A stretch of 64,000 nucleotides of DNA. Origin: Planococcus soli (GTDB lineage Bacteria; Bacillota; Bacilli; Bacillales_A; Planococcaceae). The notes below the pieces were generated by a model, which was not told the origin of the DNA, made no database searches, and was given only the letters and a program-made list of their open reading frames with translations. The stretch is from assembly GCF_016881065.1 (NCBI RefSeq), contig NZ_WXYN01000003.1, forward strand, positions 25,486 to 89,485, given 5' to 3'. Below are positions 46,310 to 57,995 of this stretch, piece after piece. The position numbers and the translations under genes were made by a program. The stretch's first letter is position 1. Each line of letters opens with the position of its first letter.

Positions 46310-48040
46310 CTACCTCATGAACGCAGGGAACAGGATTTTTTTATTCATGACATCGTAAATTCCTTTTTGCGTAACCCGAACATACGGCAGGTGGGTGGCT
46401 TGTAAAAACAGCAGCGTGTATACCGCGTCTCCATGCTTATAGCCTCGTTCTTTGAGTGCTTTCTTCAGCGCTTTTTCCTGTTCGATCAACTGTTCCATCG
46501 GCAGATCCGACATCACGCCTCCATAAGGAAGCGGCAGAGATTGCACGATTTCACCGTTTTCAGCAAGAATGATTCCGCCTTTCAGGCGTTTCAGTTCATC
46601 AAAAGCTATCCACATGTCTTTACGGCTTTTGCCGATCAGAATAATATCGCCCGTGTTGGTGTACGAGGATGCAAATCCATCCAATCCCGGCGCAAATCCT
46701 TTGATCAGCGTATTGACGCGCCATTTCCCTTTTTTATCAATCAGCATCAAAAAACTTTCATCATGCAGCTTTGATAAATCGGAGTCGTGGCTGTCCACAC
46801 TCACTGAATAGGGTTTAGTGATGACGTCATTTACCATTTCAATACCAAAAGGCATCGAAAACTGGAAATCATCATCTGTCAGTTCATAGTCGATATCAAG
46901 GTCGGGCAATATGGACCAATCGATATTCGGCAATGACTGCACTTTTTCACCATCCCTTTTCAGCCAAACCCCTTTTGAAATAACTCCTGATGGCACTGGA
47001 TTTTCCAGTGTATCAAGAATGTTCAGGTTGGCGTAGCGGCCTGTCGCAATAAGGCCGTGCAAGCTGGTTACATTATAATAACGGGCCACGTTATAAGAGG
47101 CCATCATATAGGCATCGATCGGCGGTACACCCGCTTCCAGTGCGATTTTAATGCACAGGTCCATGACCCCATCCAAATGAAATGCCGGCGTTGAGCCGTC
47201 TGTAGTCATCATCAGCTTGTCAAAGACATTTAAGTCCCGCTCAACAATCCCTTTTAATAGATCCGGAAGATCCGGGCGAATGGACGAGTGCCGAAGCGTC
47301 ACGCCGTAACCGTGGAGCAGGCGCATTTCAACTTCATCCACCGTCATCGCTTCATGATCGCCATCGGCTCCAAGCAAACGCATGCGCGCCAAGGTCTTTT
47401 CCGAAGCACCTGGGAAATGCCCTTCGATTTTCTTCAAGCCCATTTTGGCTTTTTGAATCCAATACAGCATTTGGTCATCGCCAGCCATCAGCTTTGGCCA
47501 GCCGGTCAATTCGCCGCCCAATAATACATCCTGGCGGTCAAGCCATTCTCCCACTGAGGTCGAAGTGAATAATTTATCTTCCTCATTCAATTCGGTCTGC
47601 GAATCAAAACGGGTCCACCAATAAAAGCTGAACGGCAGCTCCGCCAATTGATCCAGCAATGAAAACGCTTTCTCATTATCAAGCGCTAAAAAGAAAGTTA
47701 GGTTGTCAGAGAGGAACATGGTGGTTCCGCCTTGAGCCGCATAATCTGCAAAAGTTTGAGGATTATATAATTGAGAAGGATGAACATGGGGTTCTATGTA
47801 TCCCGGAACAATAAATTTATCTGTCATGTCTGCGACTTCGGTAGAGGCATCAATTTTCGGCATTTCTTTTCCAGCATAGACGATGCGGTCATTTGATATC
47901 CAAATATTCCCTGTTACCCATTTTTTAAAAATTCCGTGGAGATAGGTTGCATTTGTCAAAACAAGATCCGGTGCAACTTCCTTTGTGACAATCTTTAATT
48001 GATTTCGAATCTCGGTGTTCTTCCATAGAGGATTTACCAT
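46310..48040 (-). CDS. yerA: Adenine deaminase-like amidohydrolase YerA
   Basis: This 576-residue amidohydrolase resembles adenine deaminase and B. subtilis YerA (580 residues). The metal-site motif is GYIEPHVHPSQLYNP, where true adenine deaminases have D-x-H-x-H-IE patterns. A later Asp-containing segment is LMMTTDGSTPAFHLDG. The start at 48040 follows GAAGGTG; the longer frame lacks a site. It sits next to the purine operon, but adenine deamination by YerA has not been shown to my knowledge, so the substrate is uncertain. Confidence 0.88.
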   Translation of the reverse strand: MVNPLWKNTEIRNQLKIVTKEVAPDLVLTNATYLHGIFKKWVTGNIWISNDRIVYAGKEMPKIDASTEVADMTDKFIVPGYIEPHVHPSQLYNPQTFADYAAQGGTTMFLSDNLTFFLALDNEKAFSLLDQLAELPFSFYWWTRFDSQTELNEEDKLFTSTSVGEWLDRQDVLLGGELTGWPKLMAGDDQMLYWIQKAKMGLKKIEGHFPGASEKTLARMRLLGADGDHEAMTVDEVEMRLLHGYGVTLRHSSIRPDLPDLLKGIVERDLNVFDKLMMTTDGSTPAFHLDGVMDLCIKIALEAGVPPIDAYMMASYNVARYYNVTSLHGLIATGRYANLNILDTLENPVPSGVISKGVWLKRDGEKVQSLPNIDWSILPDLDIDYELTDDDFQFSMPFGIEMVNDVITKPYSVSVDSHDSDLSKLHDESFLMLIDKKGKWRVNTLIKGFAPGLDGFASSYTNTGDIILIGKSRKDMWIAFDELKRLKGGIILAENGEIVQSLPLPYGGVMSDLPMEQLIEQEKALKKALKERGYKHGDAVYTLLFLQATHLPYVRVTQKGIYDVMNKKILFPAFMR

Positions 48041-48151
48041 TTGCCGGCACCTTCTTTCTGCTATTTCAATACTTAATATCGTAGCATAATTATACAATGA
48101 AATACAGTTATTCCCTAAAAAAACGGGAACATTCCGGTTAATGGAGGACAC

Positions 48152-48179
48152 AAAAAATCCACGCGGAATGCGTGGATTT
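48152..48179 (-). terminator. Terminator of yjbC
   Basis: A perfect 10-bp stem AAATCCACGC/GCGTGGATTT with a 5-nt loop is followed on the minus strand by TTTTTTG. Confidence 0.88.
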
Positions 48180-48183
48180 AGGA

Positions 48184-48774
48184 TTAATTATTGATCGGAT
48201 CGCTGAACGGTTTCAAGACATCTTTTTTCTCTTCCTCCTGGAAGGTCAATACGTCTGAAACGGAATCATATGATTCCCCGTAGAACTGCTCATCCTTATA
48301 GGTGTGGATGTCCTGGTACATTTTCTGCATTCCTTCGAAAATCTGCTCTTCTGTTTCTCCGCTTGGAGTCCAGTAAAGAATTTCCATGGAATTCTCTTCA
48401 CCGGTTGCCAGTGAACGTCGGCAATAGCCGATTGACGAGGCGTGTTCGAATCCTTCACGAGCGTAAAAACGCAGACGTTTTTCCGTGTCTGTATCTTCGT
48501 AGTTGACCGGCTCGACTTCCAAAATAATCGGCTTGTTTTTGTCCTTCAGCATTTGCAAGGTCTTTTTGCCAAGACCCATGCCGCGGGATTCTTTCGATAC
48601 AAACAAATAATCGACGAAGGTAAAGTTCGGGAACTCTGCATACATTAAGACATGATAAGGACCTTCATCTTTGTAGTAGACGCTGCCTTTTTCTTTGAGC
48701 AATGCATCCATATGCTCTTTCGACTTCATTTCTTCAACTGGAAAATACTGATTTAATTTTTCATACCAATTCAT
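48184..48774 (-). CDS. yjbC: YjbC-like GNAT acetyltransferase
   Basis: This 196-residue protein resembles B. subtilis YjbC from end to end, including the start MNWYEKLNQYFPVEEMKSKE and the DTDTEKRLRFYAREGF stretch. The acetyl-CoA loop is RGMGLGKKTLQML. YjbC belongs to a stress-response operon in B. subtilis; its acceptor is unknown. The start at 48774 has GGGAGAC upstream. Here it lies between yerA and purD instead of next to spx. Confidence 0.9.
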   Translation of the reverse strand: MNWYEKLNQYFPVEEMKSKEHMDALLKEKGSVYYKDEGPYHVLMYAEFPNFTFVDYLFVSKESRGMGLGKKTLQMLKDKNKPIILEVEPVNYEDTDTEKRLRFYAREGFEHASSIGYCRRSLATGEENSMEILYWTPSGETEEQIFEGMQKMYQDIHTYKDEQFYGESYDSVSDVLTFQEEEKKDVLKPFSDPINN

Positions 48775-48925
48775 AATTTGTCTCCCTTCAATTTTTAAAT
48801 GCCCTGCTGATTTTGTTTCTGAGGTCGTAACGGGTTTGCCATTCTGGAGTTTAAATAGAGGTAAACGTGGGCTGTTGAAAATCCTCAACTTTGGCTTTTA
48901 TCGCCTATAGGGCAGGCAATAAAAC

Positions 48926-48962
48926 AAAAATGACACAGCTTCTTGTCGAATTTGTGTCATTT
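48926..48962 (-). terminator. Terminator of the purine operon
   Basis: A perfect 10-bp stem AAATGACACA/TGTGTCATTT, with a 15-nt loop, is followed on the minus strand by TTTGTTTT. It lies 22 bp after the purD stop. Confidence 0.8.
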
Positions 48963-48983
48963 AAGATTATAGCATATATTAAA

Positions 48984-50234
48984 TTATTTTGCACGCCATC
49001 CGATGTCTGTGCGATAGTAAAAGCCGTTCCAATGCAAGGTATCCAGCTGTTCATAGACCTTGTGCTGAGCGCTTTGGATAGAAGGTCCGCTTGCGGAAAC
49101 GAGCAGTACACGTCCTCCATTGCCTGCAAAGCTGCCATTGGACAGCTTTGTTCCGGCATGGGTCACTTCGACTCCTGAAAGCTTCGCCAAATCAGGCAAA
49201 AGAGCGCCTTTTTCGACTGTCTCCGGATAGCCGTCCGCCGCAATGACTACACCGAGCATGGCTTGGTCGTCCCACTCCAGTTGAGCCGGCTGTCCCTTTA
49301 AAATTGTATCGATAAATAAACCAAAATCGGTGGTCATTCGGGGCAGCACGACCTGGGTTTCCGGATCTCCGAAACGTGCGTTGAACTCAATGACTTTTGG
49401 GCCTTTTTCCGTTAAAATGACGCCGGTGTAGAGAATGCCATTAAAAGGGGTCCCTTCCGATGCCATCGCTTTGACAGCCGGTTCAACTATTGCTGTAAAA
49501 GTTTCGTCAATGATTGCCTGGGAGATTTGCGGTACCGGTGAGTACGCGCCCATGCCGCCGGTATTCGGACCGCGATCGCCATCGTAAGCGCGCTTATGGT
49601 CCTGTGAAATGACCATTGGATAAATCCTGCCGTCATAGACAAAAGACATGAACGAAAACTCTTCCCCCGCCAAAAATTCCTCGATGACGACTTTGGATCC
49701 TGATTCACCAAACTTCTGTCCTTCCAGCATGTCGTTGACAGCATTGACAGCTTCCTCTTCCGTCAATGCCACAACAACCCCTTTTCCGGCAGCCAGCCCA
49801 TCCGCCTTGATGACAATCGGCGCACCGTGCTGCCGGATAAAGGCGATCGCCGGAGCCACTTCTGTAAAGGTTTCATAGCCTGCGGTCGGAATCTTGTACT
49901 TTTCCATCAATTCTTTGGCAAAAGCTTTGCTGCCTTCAATTTGGGCTGCCGCTTTGGACGGACCGAAAATACGCAATCCTTTGGCTTCAAAAAAATCGAC
50001 AATGCCTTCTGACAGCGGCTGTTCAGGACCGACAAAACTGAAATCCACTTCCCGCTGCTCGGCAAATTCAGCCAAACCGGCAAAATCCATTTCATCGATT
50101 GCGGTTACTTCAGCATCTTCGCGCATCCCGTCATTTCCAGGAGCTGCAAAAACGTTCGTGATGGACGGAGATTTCGCGAACTGCCGTACAATGGCGTGTT
50201 CCCGTCCGCCTCTTCCAATGACCAGTACCTTCAT
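48984..50234 (-). CDS. purD: Phosphoribosylamine-glycine ligase
   Basis: This enzyme joins phosphoribosylamine and glycine to give GAR (purine step 2). The 416-residue ATP-grasp protein starts MKVLVIGRGGREHAIV and has the ADGLAAGKGVVVA loop and NTGGMGAYSPVP. It is the last gene of the operon, 15 bp after purH. Confidence 0.97.
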   Translation of the reverse strand: MKVLVIGRGGREHAIVRQFAKSPSITNVFAAPGNDGMREDAEVTAIDEMDFAGLAEFAEQREVDFSFVGPEQPLSEGIVDFFEAKGLRIFGPSKAAAQIEGSKAFAKELMEKYKIPTAGYETFTEVAPAIAFIRQHGAPIVIKADGLAAGKGVVVALTEEEAVNAVNDMLEGQKFGESGSKVVIEEFLAGEEFSFMSFVYDGRIYPMVISQDHKRAYDGDRGPNTGGMGAYSPVPQISQAIIDETFTAIVEPAVKAMASEGTPFNGILYTGVILTEKGPKVIEFNARFGDPETQVVLPRMTTDFGLFIDTILKGQPAQLEWDDQAMLGVVIAADGYPETVEKGALLPDLAKLSGVEVTHAGTKLSNGSFAGNGGRVLLVSASGPSIQSAQHKVYEQLDTLHWNGFYYRTDIGWRAK

Positions 50235-50249
50235 CTTGCTTCACCTCGA

Positions 50250-51785
50250 TTAATGTTTGAAATGGCGGATGCCGGTAAAGACCATGGCAATTCCGTATTC
50301 GTTCGCTTTATCGATTGACTCCTGATCTTTTTTGGAGCCGCCCGGCTGAATGATGGCTTTGATGCCTGCCTGTGCAGCAGCTTCCACCGTATCGCTCATC
50401 GGGAAAAAGGCATCTGATGCCATGATAGCGCCTTGTGCCGCTTCGCCGGCTTGCTCCAACGCGATTTTAGCAGAACCCACACGGTTCATCTGGCCTGCAC
50501 CGATGCCCAAAGTCATTTCGGAATTGCATACGACAATGGCATTCGATTTAACATGTTTTACAACACTCCAGCCAAGCTTGAGTGCAGCAAGTTCGACTGC
50601 TGTCGGCTGACGTTCTGTCGCAATTTGGATGTCTGCATCCTCATAGCCGAAAACGTCTGGTTGCTGGATCAACAAACCGCCTTCAACGGTAACCGTGTTC
50701 CATTTGTCTGTAGTTGTGCTGTCAAACGGAATGGTCAAGAGACGGATGTTCTTTTTCTGTGTCAGCAATTCAATTGCTTCATCAGAAAAGGCTGGAGCAA
50801 TAATTATTTCCAGGAAAATCATCGCTAATTGCTTGGCAGTTTCTGCATCCACTTCACGGTTCAATGCCACAATGCCGCCAAAAATAGAAGTGGAGTCGGC
50901 TTCATAGGCTTTTCCGAAAGCATCCGCAATCGTTTCACCTGTCCCAACGCCGCATGGGTTCATGTGTTTCACGGCAACTGCTGCCGGCATTTTGAATTCT
51001 TTGATGATCTGAAGAGCAGCATTGGCGTCTTGGATATTGTTGTATGATAATTCTTTGCCGTGCAGCTGATTGGCATTGGCAATGGAAAAATCCGACCCAA
51101 GCGGGCTGCGGTAAAATGCGGCTTTTTGATGAGGATTTTCTCCGTAACGAAGGGTTTGGGACAATTCATACGTAAGTGTCAATTGGTCCGGGTATTCCTC
51201 GCCCGTCAAGTCTGTCAAATAGTTGGAGATATAAGAATCATAAGCAGCAGTATGGCGGAAAACTTTTGCAGCCAGACGGCGTCTTGTTTCAGGTGTGGTA
51301 GATTGTCCACTGTGCAATTCAGTCAATACTCCAGCATAATCGGCTGCATCGACAATCACGGTCACGTAGGCATGATTTTTTGCAGCAGAACGCAGCATCG
51401 TCGGTCCACCAATATCAATGTTCTCGATAGCATCATCTACTGAGACATCGGGTTTGGCGATTGTTTCACGGAAAGGGTATAAATTGACGCAGACAATATC
51501 GATTGGAGAAATGCCGTTTTCAGCCATTTGGCTTTGGTGTTCGGCATCATCGTGCTTAGCCAATAGTCCTCCGTGTACAAGCGGATGCAAAGTTTTTACA
51601 CGGCCGCCTAAAATTTCTGGAAACTGGGTGATTTCATCTACAGCCGTAATGGAAACGCCGCTTTCTTCAAGAAATTTCTTCGTGCCGCCTGTCGACAGGA
51701 GTTCGTAGCCCATTTTTTCCAGCTCCTGTGCAAACTCCAATATCCCTGATTTGTCCGATACGCTAAGTAATGCTCTTTTTTTCAC
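50250..51785 (-). CDS. purH: Bifunctional AICAR transformylase / IMP cyclohydrolase
   Basis: This enzyme carries out the last two steps to IMP. It has 511 residues: the N-terminal MGS-like cyclohydrolase domain ([12 protein letters not shown]...[14 protein letters not shown]) and the C-terminal AICARFT domain with [12 protein letters not shown]. The start is GTG at 51785, with GGAGGAC upstream. Confidence 0.97.
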   Translation of the reverse strand: MKKRALLSVSDKSGILEFAQELEKMGYELLSTGGTKKFLEESGVSITAVDEITQFPEILGGRVKTLHPLVHGGLLAKHDDAEHQSQMAENGISPIDIVCVNLYPFRETIAKPDVSVDDAIENIDIGGPTMLRSAAKNHAYVTVIVDAADYAGVLTELHSGQSTTPETRRRLAAKVFRHTAAYDSYISNYLTDLTGEEYPDQLTLTYELSQTLRYGENPHQKAAFYRSPLGSDFSIANANQLHGKELSYNNIQDANAALQIIKEFKMPAAVAVKHMNPCGVGTGETIADAFGKAYEADSTSIFGGIVALNREVDAETAKQLAMIFLEIIIAPAFSDEAIELLTQKKNIRLLTIPFDSTTTDKWNTVTVEGGLLIQQPDVFGYEDADIQIATERQPTAVELAALKLGWSVVKHVKSNAIVVCNSEMTLGIGAGQMNRVGSAKIALEQAGEAAQGAIMASDAFFPMSDTVEAAAQAGIKAIIQPGGSKKDQESIDKANEYGIAMVFTGIRHFKH

Positions 51786-51818
51786 AAATAGTCCTCCTAT
51801 AGATTAAGACCGACAGTG

Positions 51819-52391
51819 TTACCGGTCGAATAATTGCTGCAAAGCTGCAGGATATAATTCATGTTCAATCTGATGGATCTGTTGCTCGACTTCTTCGCGC
51901 CCGCGTCCCGCAATTGGAAACGACTGCTGCATGATGATGCTGCCCGTATCCATGCCGGCGTCCACGTAATGCACCGTGACACCAGCTTCTGCAGCACCTG
52001 CTGCCATTGTTTGACCGATGGCATCTTTGCCCGGAAAAGCGGGCAGAAGGGATGGATGGATGTTGACAATGCGGTTTTCATAAGCTTCCAGCAGCACTGG
52101 ACCGATCAAGCGCATATAGCCCGCCAACACGATCCACTCGACTCCCAGCCCCTGCAGTTTCTCTTTGAGCATCTGTTCATAAAGCTGTTTGGATTCGAAC
52201 TCGGAAGCTACGAAAGCAAAAGATTCCACTTCCGCCTTGCGGGCACGCTCCAAGACAAAGGCTTTGGGCTTGTCTGTTACAGCAAGCACAAGTTCAGCCT
52301 GCAGTTTGCCGCCGGCAATCGCATCAGCAATGGCTTGGAAATTAGAGCCATTGCCCGACGCAAAAACAGCGATTTTTGGTTTATTGTTCAT
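51819..52391 (-). CDS. purN: Phosphoribosylglycinamide formyltransferase (folate-dependent)
   Basis: This enzyme transfers a formyl group from 10-formyl-THF to GAR. The 190-residue protein shows [11 protein letters not shown] for phosphate binding, [12 protein letters not shown], and the catalytic region [17 protein letters not shown]. It overlaps the purM end by 11 bp. Confidence 0.96.
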   Translation of the reverse strand: MNNKPKIAVFASGNGSNFQAIADAIAGGKLQAELVLAVTDKPKAFVLERARKAEVESFAFVASEFESKQLYEQMLKEKLQGLGVEWIVLAGYMRLIGPVLLEAYENRIVNIHPSLLPAFPGKDAIGQTMAAGAAEAGVTVHYVDAGMDTGSIIMQQSFPIAGRGREEVEQQIHQIEHELYPAALQQLFDR

Positions 52392-53442
52392 TCAGCGTGC
52401 CGTCCTGTTCACCTTCAAATTGAACGCCTTCGATGCTTGAAACGCGGCCAATCTGGAACGCCAGCTCACCGTTCGCTTGCGCCGTTTTCAGTACCTGCTC
52501 CGCATCTTCAGGAGCGACAGCCAGAACAAAACCGATGCCCATATTGAAGACGGAATACAGGTCACGGTCCGCAAGTTCCCCTTTTTCCTTCAGCAACGTG
52601 AATATATCAAGCACCGGCCAGCTGCCAATGGCGATTTTTGCGCCTAAACCGTCCGGCATCATCCGTGGAATATTTTCAATAAAACCTCCGCCCGTCACAT
52701 GGGCCATGCCATGAATAATAGTTTCATTGCCTATAGCCGCTACTGCTTTTGCGTAAATTTTCGTTGGTGTCAGCAATGCATCACCAATTGGTCCTAACGC
52801 TTCATAACCTTCAACTTTTTGGTCAAGCGTCAAGTTATTTTGGTCAAAGATGATATGGCGCACCAGCGAATAGCCATTCGAATGAATGCCGCTGGAAGCA
52901 AGACCAATCAAGACATCGCCCGCTGCGATTTTTTCTCCAGTGACGATTTTGGATTTCTCCGCAGCGCCCACTGCAAAACCTGCAATATCGTATTCATCTT
53001 CTTCGTAGAGTCCCGGCATTTCAGCCGTTTCTCCGCCTATCAATGCAGCGCCTGCCTGAACGCAGCCATCCGCTACTCCTTTGACAATTTGTTCAATCTT
53101 TTCAGGAACTGCCTTGCCGACTGCGATATAGTCTAGAAAAAACAAAGGTTCTGCACCTTGCGCAACAATGTCATTGACGCACATTGCGACGCAATCGATG
53201 CCGATCGTATCGTGGCGGTCTGCCATGAAGGCCAGCTTCAATTTCGTGCCCACGCCATCCGTTCCGGAAACAAGAACCGGTTCTTTCAAATTCAGCTCGG
53301 ATAAATCGAACATGCCGCCGAAGCCGCCGAACGCACCCAGCATTCCTTTGCGCGCTGTCCGTTCCACATGGGATTTCATGCGGTTGACCGCTTCATAGCC
53401 TGCTTCGATATTGACGCCTGCTTTTTCATATGCTTTTGACAC
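52381..53442 (-). CDS. purM: AIR synthetase (FGAM cyclo-ligase)
   Basis: This ATP-dependent enzyme closes the imidazole ring, turning FGAM into AIR. The 353-residue protein has [31 protein letters not shown] and the glycine-rich [14 protein letters not shown]. The start is GTG at 53442 with AAGGGGGAA upstream. It follows purF by 12 bp. Confidence 0.97.
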   Translation of the reverse strand: MSKAYEKAGVNIEAGYEAVNRMKSHVERTARKGMLGAFGGFGGMFDLSELNLKEPVLVSGTDGVGTKLKLAFMADRHDTIGIDCVAMCVNDIVAQGAEPLFFLDYIAVGKAVPEKIEQIVKGVADGCVQAGAALIGGETAEMPGLYEEDEYDIAGFAVGAAEKSKIVTGEKIAAGDVLIGLASSGIHSNGYSLVRHIIFDQNNLTLDQKVEGYEALGPIGDALLTPTKIYAKAVAAIGNETIIHGMAHVTGGGFIENIPRMMPDGLGAKIAIGSWPVLDIFTLLKEKGELADRDLYSVFNMGIGFVLAVAPEDAEQVLKTAQANGELAFQIGRVSSIEGVQFEGEQDGTLNEQ

Positions 53443-53454
53443 ACCGGTTCCCCC

Positions 53455-54876
53455 TTATTTCACTTTTTCTTTTTCGTGCGGCAATACTGTATCCGGATAA
53501 ATATTGGTCGGGTATTCGCCTGTAAAACAAGCCAGGCAATGCCCGCATTTCGATCCGGGATCAGTCCGTCCGATATTTTGGACCATACCTTCCACCGATA
53601 GGAAGGTCAGCGAATCCGCACCGATAATTTCACGCATTTCTTCCACTGTATTGTTAGAGGCGATCAATTCGCCTGCCGTGCTGATATCAATACCGTAAAA
53701 GCAAGGATTTTTGATGGGCGGTGAACTGATCACCACGTGCACTTCTGTTGCTCCTGCTTCTTTCAGCAAGTTGACGATGCGCCGTGAAGTCGTGCCGCGG
53801 ACGATTGAATCATCCACCATGATGACGCGTTTGCCTTTTACCACTTGGCGGACTGGCGACAGTTTCATCTTGACGCCCTGTTCGCGCAAATCCTGAGAAG
53901 GCTGGATAAACGTCCGCCCCACGTAGCGGTTCTTGATCAATCCCAATTCATACGGAATGCCGCTTTGTTCCGAGTAGCCGATTGCTGCCGAAATACTGGA
54001 ATCGGGAACACCGGTCACCACATCCGCTTCAATCTGCACTTCTTTCGCCAATTGAACGCCGAGGCGTTTTCTCGCAGTATGGACATTGATGCCATCGATA
54101 TCCGAATCCGGACGGGAGAAATAGACGTATTCCATTGTACAGATCGCCCGCTCTTCCGGATAAGCAAAACGTTCTGCACGCATGCCGTCTTTTGTGACGA
54201 TCAAAAACTCACCTGGTTCAACCGAACGGACAAATTCCGCTCCGACAATATCAAACGCACATGTTTCCGATGCCGTTACCCAAGCGTCCCCAAGTTTTCC
54301 AAGGGATAGCGGGCGCAAGCCATTCGGATCCAAAGCAATATACATCGCTTCCTCTGTCAAGATGACGCAGGCAAATGCCCCCTTCAACAAAGACAGGGCA
54401 TTTTTCGCCTTTTCTTCAAACGATGCATAGCCGCTTCTTTTGATCAAATGGGCCAGCACTTCCGTATCGGAAGTTGTTTGAAAAATGCTTCCTTGACGTT
54501 CCAGATGGCCTTTCAGCTGAGTAGCATTAACCAGGTTGCCGTTATGTGAAATCGCCAGGCTGCCGGTAGTCGAATTAAAGAGCAGGGGCTGGACATTTTC
54601 AATGCCGCTGCCCCCTGCTGTTGCATAGCGCACATGGCCAATAGCCCCGTGTCCAGCAATATTTTCTATTTTTTCAGGCGTAAACACTTCACTGACCATG
54701 CCTTCGCCTTTCAATGGGCGAAGAGCATCACCGTCTGTCGAGACAATTCCTGCGCCTTCCTGGCCGCGGTGCTGCAACGCATGCAGCCCGTAATAGGTCA
54801 GTTGGGTTGCGTTGGGATGGCCCCATATTCCAAAGACACCACATTCTTCGTTTAAGCTTCTGATTTCAGCAAGCAT
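53455..54876 (-). CDS. purF: Amidophosphoribosyltransferase
   Basis: This is the committed step, making phosphoribosylamine from PRPP and glutamine. The 473-residue protein carries an 11-residue propeptide before Cys12 ([11 protein letters not shown], then CGVFG), the Ntn nucleophile, as in B. subtilis PurF. The PRPP motif is [16 protein letters not shown]. Cysteines near the end ([14 protein letters not shown]) bind the oxygen-sensing iron-sulfur cluster. The start at 54876 has AAAGGAG upstream and overlaps the purL end by 25 bp. Confidence 0.97.
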   Translation of the reverse strand: MLAEIRSLNEECGVFGIWGHPNATQLTYYGLHALQHRGQEGAGIVSTDGDALRPLKGEGMVSEVFTPEKIENIAGHGAIGHVRYATAGGSGIENVQPLLFNSTTGSLAISHNGNLVNATQLKGHLERQGSIFQTTSDTEVLAHLIKRSGYASFEEKAKNALSLLKGAFACVILTEEAMYIALDPNGLRPLSLGKLGDAWVTASETCAFDIVGAEFVRSVEPGEFLIVTKDGMRAERFAYPEERAICTMEYVYFSRPDSDIDGINVHTARKRLGVQLAKEVQIEADVVTGVPDSSISAAIGYSEQSGIPYELGLIKNRYVGRTFIQPSQDLREQGVKMKLSPVRQVVKGKRVIMVDDSIVRGTTSRRIVNLLKEAGATEVHVVISSPPIKNPCFYGIDISTAGELIASNNTVEEMREIIGADSLTFLSVEGMVQNIGRTDPGSKCGHCLACFTGEYPTNIYPDTVLPHEKEKVK

Positions 54877-57077
54877 GGGATAGCTCCTTTCCAAGCTGAG
54901 CGAAGCGTTGCGACTGAATCGTTGACCCAAGCCGTACCGTCTTCACCGTTGATCACTAAGTTGTCTCCCGTGACTTGGCCGATTTTCTTGGCATCTGATA
55001 CGTTTTTTTCGAATTGTGCTGCTTTCTCCGGGCTGACTGTCACAACAAAGCGGGATTGCGATTCGCTGAACAAAGCCGTTGTCGCTGATCCGGACAAGGT
55101 AACGTCCATTCCCAATCCTTTGCCGAAGGTTTTTTCAGCCAATGCGACGGCAACACCGCCTTCAGCAACGTCATGTGCCGAAGCGATAAGACCCTGCTGG
55201 ATGGCTGAAAGAATTTCCTGTTGGCGCTTTGCTTCCACTGTCAAATCAATGGCTGGCGCTTTGCCGAAAATGCGCCCTTCGACCATCTTTTGCAGTTCAC
55301 TGCCGCCAAATTCCGTAAAGCTTTCGCCGATCAAATACACAAGATCGCCTTCTTTTTTAGCATCTTGCGTCGTTACATGCGACAGGTCTTCAACAAGTCC
55401 GACCATGCCGATTGTCGGTGTCGGGTAAATGGCGGTGCCATTGGTTTCATTGTATAAAGAGACGTTACCGCCGATAACTGGAGAATCCAGTATCGTACAA
55501 GCTTCAAACATGCCATCTGCCGCTTTTTCAAGCTGCCAGAAGATTTCCGGCTTTTCCGGGTTGCCAAAGTTCAGGCAATCCGTAATCGCAAGAGGCTTGG
55601 CACCGGACACGACGACATTGCGCGCCGCTTCCGCTACTGCGATTTTGCCGCCGGTTTCCGGATCCAGGTAAATATAACGTGAGTTGCAATCCGTCGTCAT
55701 GGCAAGGCCTTTATTGGTGCCGCGGACACGGACAACTGCTGCATCCGACCCAGGGCTGACCACAGTGCTCGTACGTACTTGGTGGTCATACTGATCGTAG
55801 ACCCATTCTTTTGAAGCGATGGTCGGCTGCTTCAGTAGCGCCGTCAAAGTTTCATTGTAATCCGAGACTTTTGGTTCAACATTGTCCAACTGCTGGAACT
55901 CCGTAAAGTAGGCAGGGACTGCTGATGGCTTATGGTAAACCGGCGCGTCTTCTGCAAGCGCATCGACTGGTACTTCTGCCACAATTTCGCCTTTATGCTT
56001 CAGACGCAGCGTGGAGTCATCTGTCACGGTGCCGACAGTTACTGCGTCCAATCCGTATTTCTCAAACAACTCGACGATTTCAGGCTCGCGTCCCGCTTTG
56101 ACAACGATGAGCATGCGTTCCTGCGATTCTGAAAGCATCATTTCGTAAGCCGTCATGCCGGTTTCGCGCTGTGGAATATGGTCAAGATCCATCTCGATGC
56201 CGGAGCCGGCTTTTGAAGCCATTTCAGCGGAAGATGAAGTCAGTCCTGCCGCACCCATGTCCTGAATGCCGATCAATGCATCCGACTTGATCAATTCAAG
56301 GCAGGCTTCCAATAACAGCTTCTCCATAAATGGATCGCCGACTTGTACAGCCGGACGGTTTTTATCAGAGCCGTCCGTCAGCTCTTCGGAAGCGAATGTC
56401 GCTCCGTGGATGCCGTCTCGTCCTGTTTTAGCGCCGACGTACATGACCGGGTTGCCAGTGCCTTTGGCGATTCCTTTTTGGATATCTTCGTGATTGATCA
56501 ATCCGACACACATCGCATTGACCAATGGATTGCCGTCATAGGATTCATCAAACTGGACTTCCCCGCCGACTGTCGGGATGCCGATGCAGTTTCCGTAGCC
56601 CGCGATGCCGGCAACCACTTCTTCAAACAGGTATTTTACCCGCGGAGTGGTTAATTCACCAAATCGAAGCGAGTTCAATAACGCGATCGGTCGCGCACCC
56701 ATCGAGAAGACGTCGCGGATAATTCCGCCGACGCCGGTGGCAGCGCCCTGGTAAGGTTCGATAGCTGAAGGGTGGTTATGCGATTCCATTTTGAATACAA
56801 CCGCTTGCCCATCGCCGATGTCTACAATTCCAGCGCCTTCGCCAGGTCCCTGCAGGACACGTTCTCCTTTGGTTGGAAACTTAGCCAGGACCGGTTTTGA
56901 ATTTTTATAAGAACAATGTTCAGACCACATAACCGAAAACAAACCCGTTTCCGTGTAGTTCGGTGTTCTTCCTAAAATTTCTTCGACCATTGTAAATTCC
57001 GCATCCGATAAGCCCATTTGCTGATAAATTTTCTGTTCTTTTATCTGAGCAGCATTTGGTTCAAGCATGACTGACAT
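54852..57077 (-). CDS. purL: FGAM synthase subunit II (small-type PurL)
   Basis: This 741-residue synthetase subunit converts FGAR to FGAM with ATP. It is the short Gram-positive type that needs PurQ and PurS. Visible motifs are [36 protein letters not shown] and [18 protein letters not shown]. The start matches MSxxLEP of relatives and overlaps the purQ end by 17 bp. Confidence 0.97.
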   Translation of the reverse strand: MSVMLEPNAAQIKEQKIYQQMGLSDAEFTMVEEILGRTPNYTETGLFSVMWSEHCSYKNSKPVLAKFPTKGERVLQGPGEGAGIVDIGDGQAVVFKMESHNHPSAIEPYQGAATGVGGIIRDVFSMGARPIALLNSLRFGELTTPRVKYLFEEVVAGIAGYGNCIGIPTVGGEVQFDESYDGNPLVNAMCVGLINHEDIQKGIAKGTGNPVMYVGAKTGRDGIHGATFASEELTDGSDKNRPAVQVGDPFMEKLLLEACLELIKSDALIGIQDMGAAGLTSSSAEMASKAGSGIEMDLDHIPQRETGMTAYEMMLSESQERMLIVVKAGREPEIVELFEKYGLDAVTVGTVTDDSTLRLKHKGEIVAEVPVDALAEDAPVYHKPSAVPAYFTEFQQLDNVEPKVSDYNETLTALLKQPTIASKEWVYDQYDHQVRTSTVVSPGSDAAVVRVRGTNKGLAMTTDCNSRYIYLDPETGGKIAVAEAARNVVVSGAKPLAITDCLNFGNPEKPEIFWQLEKAADGMFEACTILDSPVIGGNVSLYNETNGTAIYPTPTIGMVGLVEDLSHVTTQDAKKEGDLVYLIGESFTEFGGSELQKMVEGRIFGKAPAIDLTVEAKRQQEILSAIQQGLIASAHDVAEGGVAVALAEKTFGKGLGMDVTLSGSATTALFSESQSRFVVTVSPEKAAQFEKNVSDAKKIGQVTGDNLVINGEDGTAWVNDSVATLRSAWKGAIPCLLKSEA

Positions 57078-57744
57078 GTGCTTCCCTCCACTGTTTTACG
57101 ATTGATCTGAATAAAGCCAATCCATCTTTGCCGCCGATCAAGTCGGACACTGCACGTTCCGGATGCGGCATCATGCCGAGCACGTTTCCGCGGTCGTTGA
57201 TGATGCCTGCGATATTGTTGCGGCTGCCGTTAAAATCATCTGCATACGTAAAGACGATTTGATTGTTTTCCTTGAGGTGAGTATATGTCGCATCGTCGCA
57301 GTAATAATTGCCTTCTCCGTGGGCGATTGGAATCTGTATTTCCTGGCCCTGTTCGTATTCGTTGGTGAACAACGTGTTATTGTTCTCAACTTTCAACCCA
57401 ACGGTACGGCACATGAACTTCAGGTTTTTGTTGCGCAGCAGAACGCCCGGCAACAGCCCAGCTTCCGTCAAGATCTGGAAGCCGTTGCAGATTCCAAGAA
57501 CCGGTTTTCCAGCTTCCGCTGCTTTTCTTACTTCATCCATGACACCAGAGAACTGGGCAATTGCGCCGCAGCGCAGGTAATCGCCGTATGAAAATCCACC
57601 TGGCAGCAAAATGCCGTCATAGCTGCTCAAATCTTTTGAGTCATGCCATACGTATTCCGCCTCTTCACCTAGTTCGTCTTTGACCGCATGGTACATATCC
57701 AAGTCACAATTTGAGCCGGGGAAAACAATCACTGCGAATTTCAT
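57061..57744 (-). CDS. purQ: FGAM synthase glutaminase subunit
   Basis: This 227-residue class I glutamine amidotransferase supplies ammonia to PurL. The nucleophile Cys lies in [12 protein letters not shown], and the His/Glu pair lies in MMPHPERA near the end. ATG overlaps the purS stop by ATGA. Confidence 0.97.
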   Translation of the reverse strand: MKFAVIVFPGSNCDLDMYHAVKDELGEEAEYVWHDSKDLSSYDGILLPGGFSYGDYLRCGAIAQFSGVMDEVRKAAEAGKPVLGICNGFQILTEAGLLPGVLLRNKNLKFMCRTVGLKVENNNTLFTNEYEQGQEIQIPIAHGEGNYYCDDATYTHLKENNQIVFTYADDFNGSRNNIAGIINDRGNVLGMMPHPERAVSDLIGGKDGLALFRSIVKQWREAHVSHA

Positions 57745-57995
57745 TGCGAGACAACCTCCTCAATTTCGTAACGGTAATCTTCAATAACCGTGTTCGCCAA
57801 CAGTCGGTGGCAAAGTTCGTTGACCAATGCATCCACATCCCGTTCGCTGTCTCCGATAACCAATTCCAGGTATTTGCCGATCCGTACGTCTTCCACTTCA
57901 CCATAGCCCATTTTATGAAGAGAGCCCATAACTGCAGATCCTTGCGGGTCCAATACACTTTCACGCAATGTTACGTATACTTTTACTTTTTTCAT
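57741..57995 (-). CDS. purS: FGAM synthase subunit PurS
   Basis: This 84-residue dimeric subunit bridges PurL and PurQ. It shows the family start [17 protein letters not shown] and the LGLV-like [16 protein letters not shown] strand. It overlaps purC and purQ by four bases on each side. Confidence 0.96.
   Translation of the reverse strand: MKKVKVYVTLRESVLDPQGSAVMGSLHKMGYGEVEDVRIGKYLELVIGDSERDVDALVNELCHRLLANTVIEDYRYEIEEVVSQ

Noticed and set aside
51861-52547. 228-codon plus-strand frame opposite purN/purM
   Set aside because: It is a shadow of two well-supported purine genes; the translation is not protein-like.
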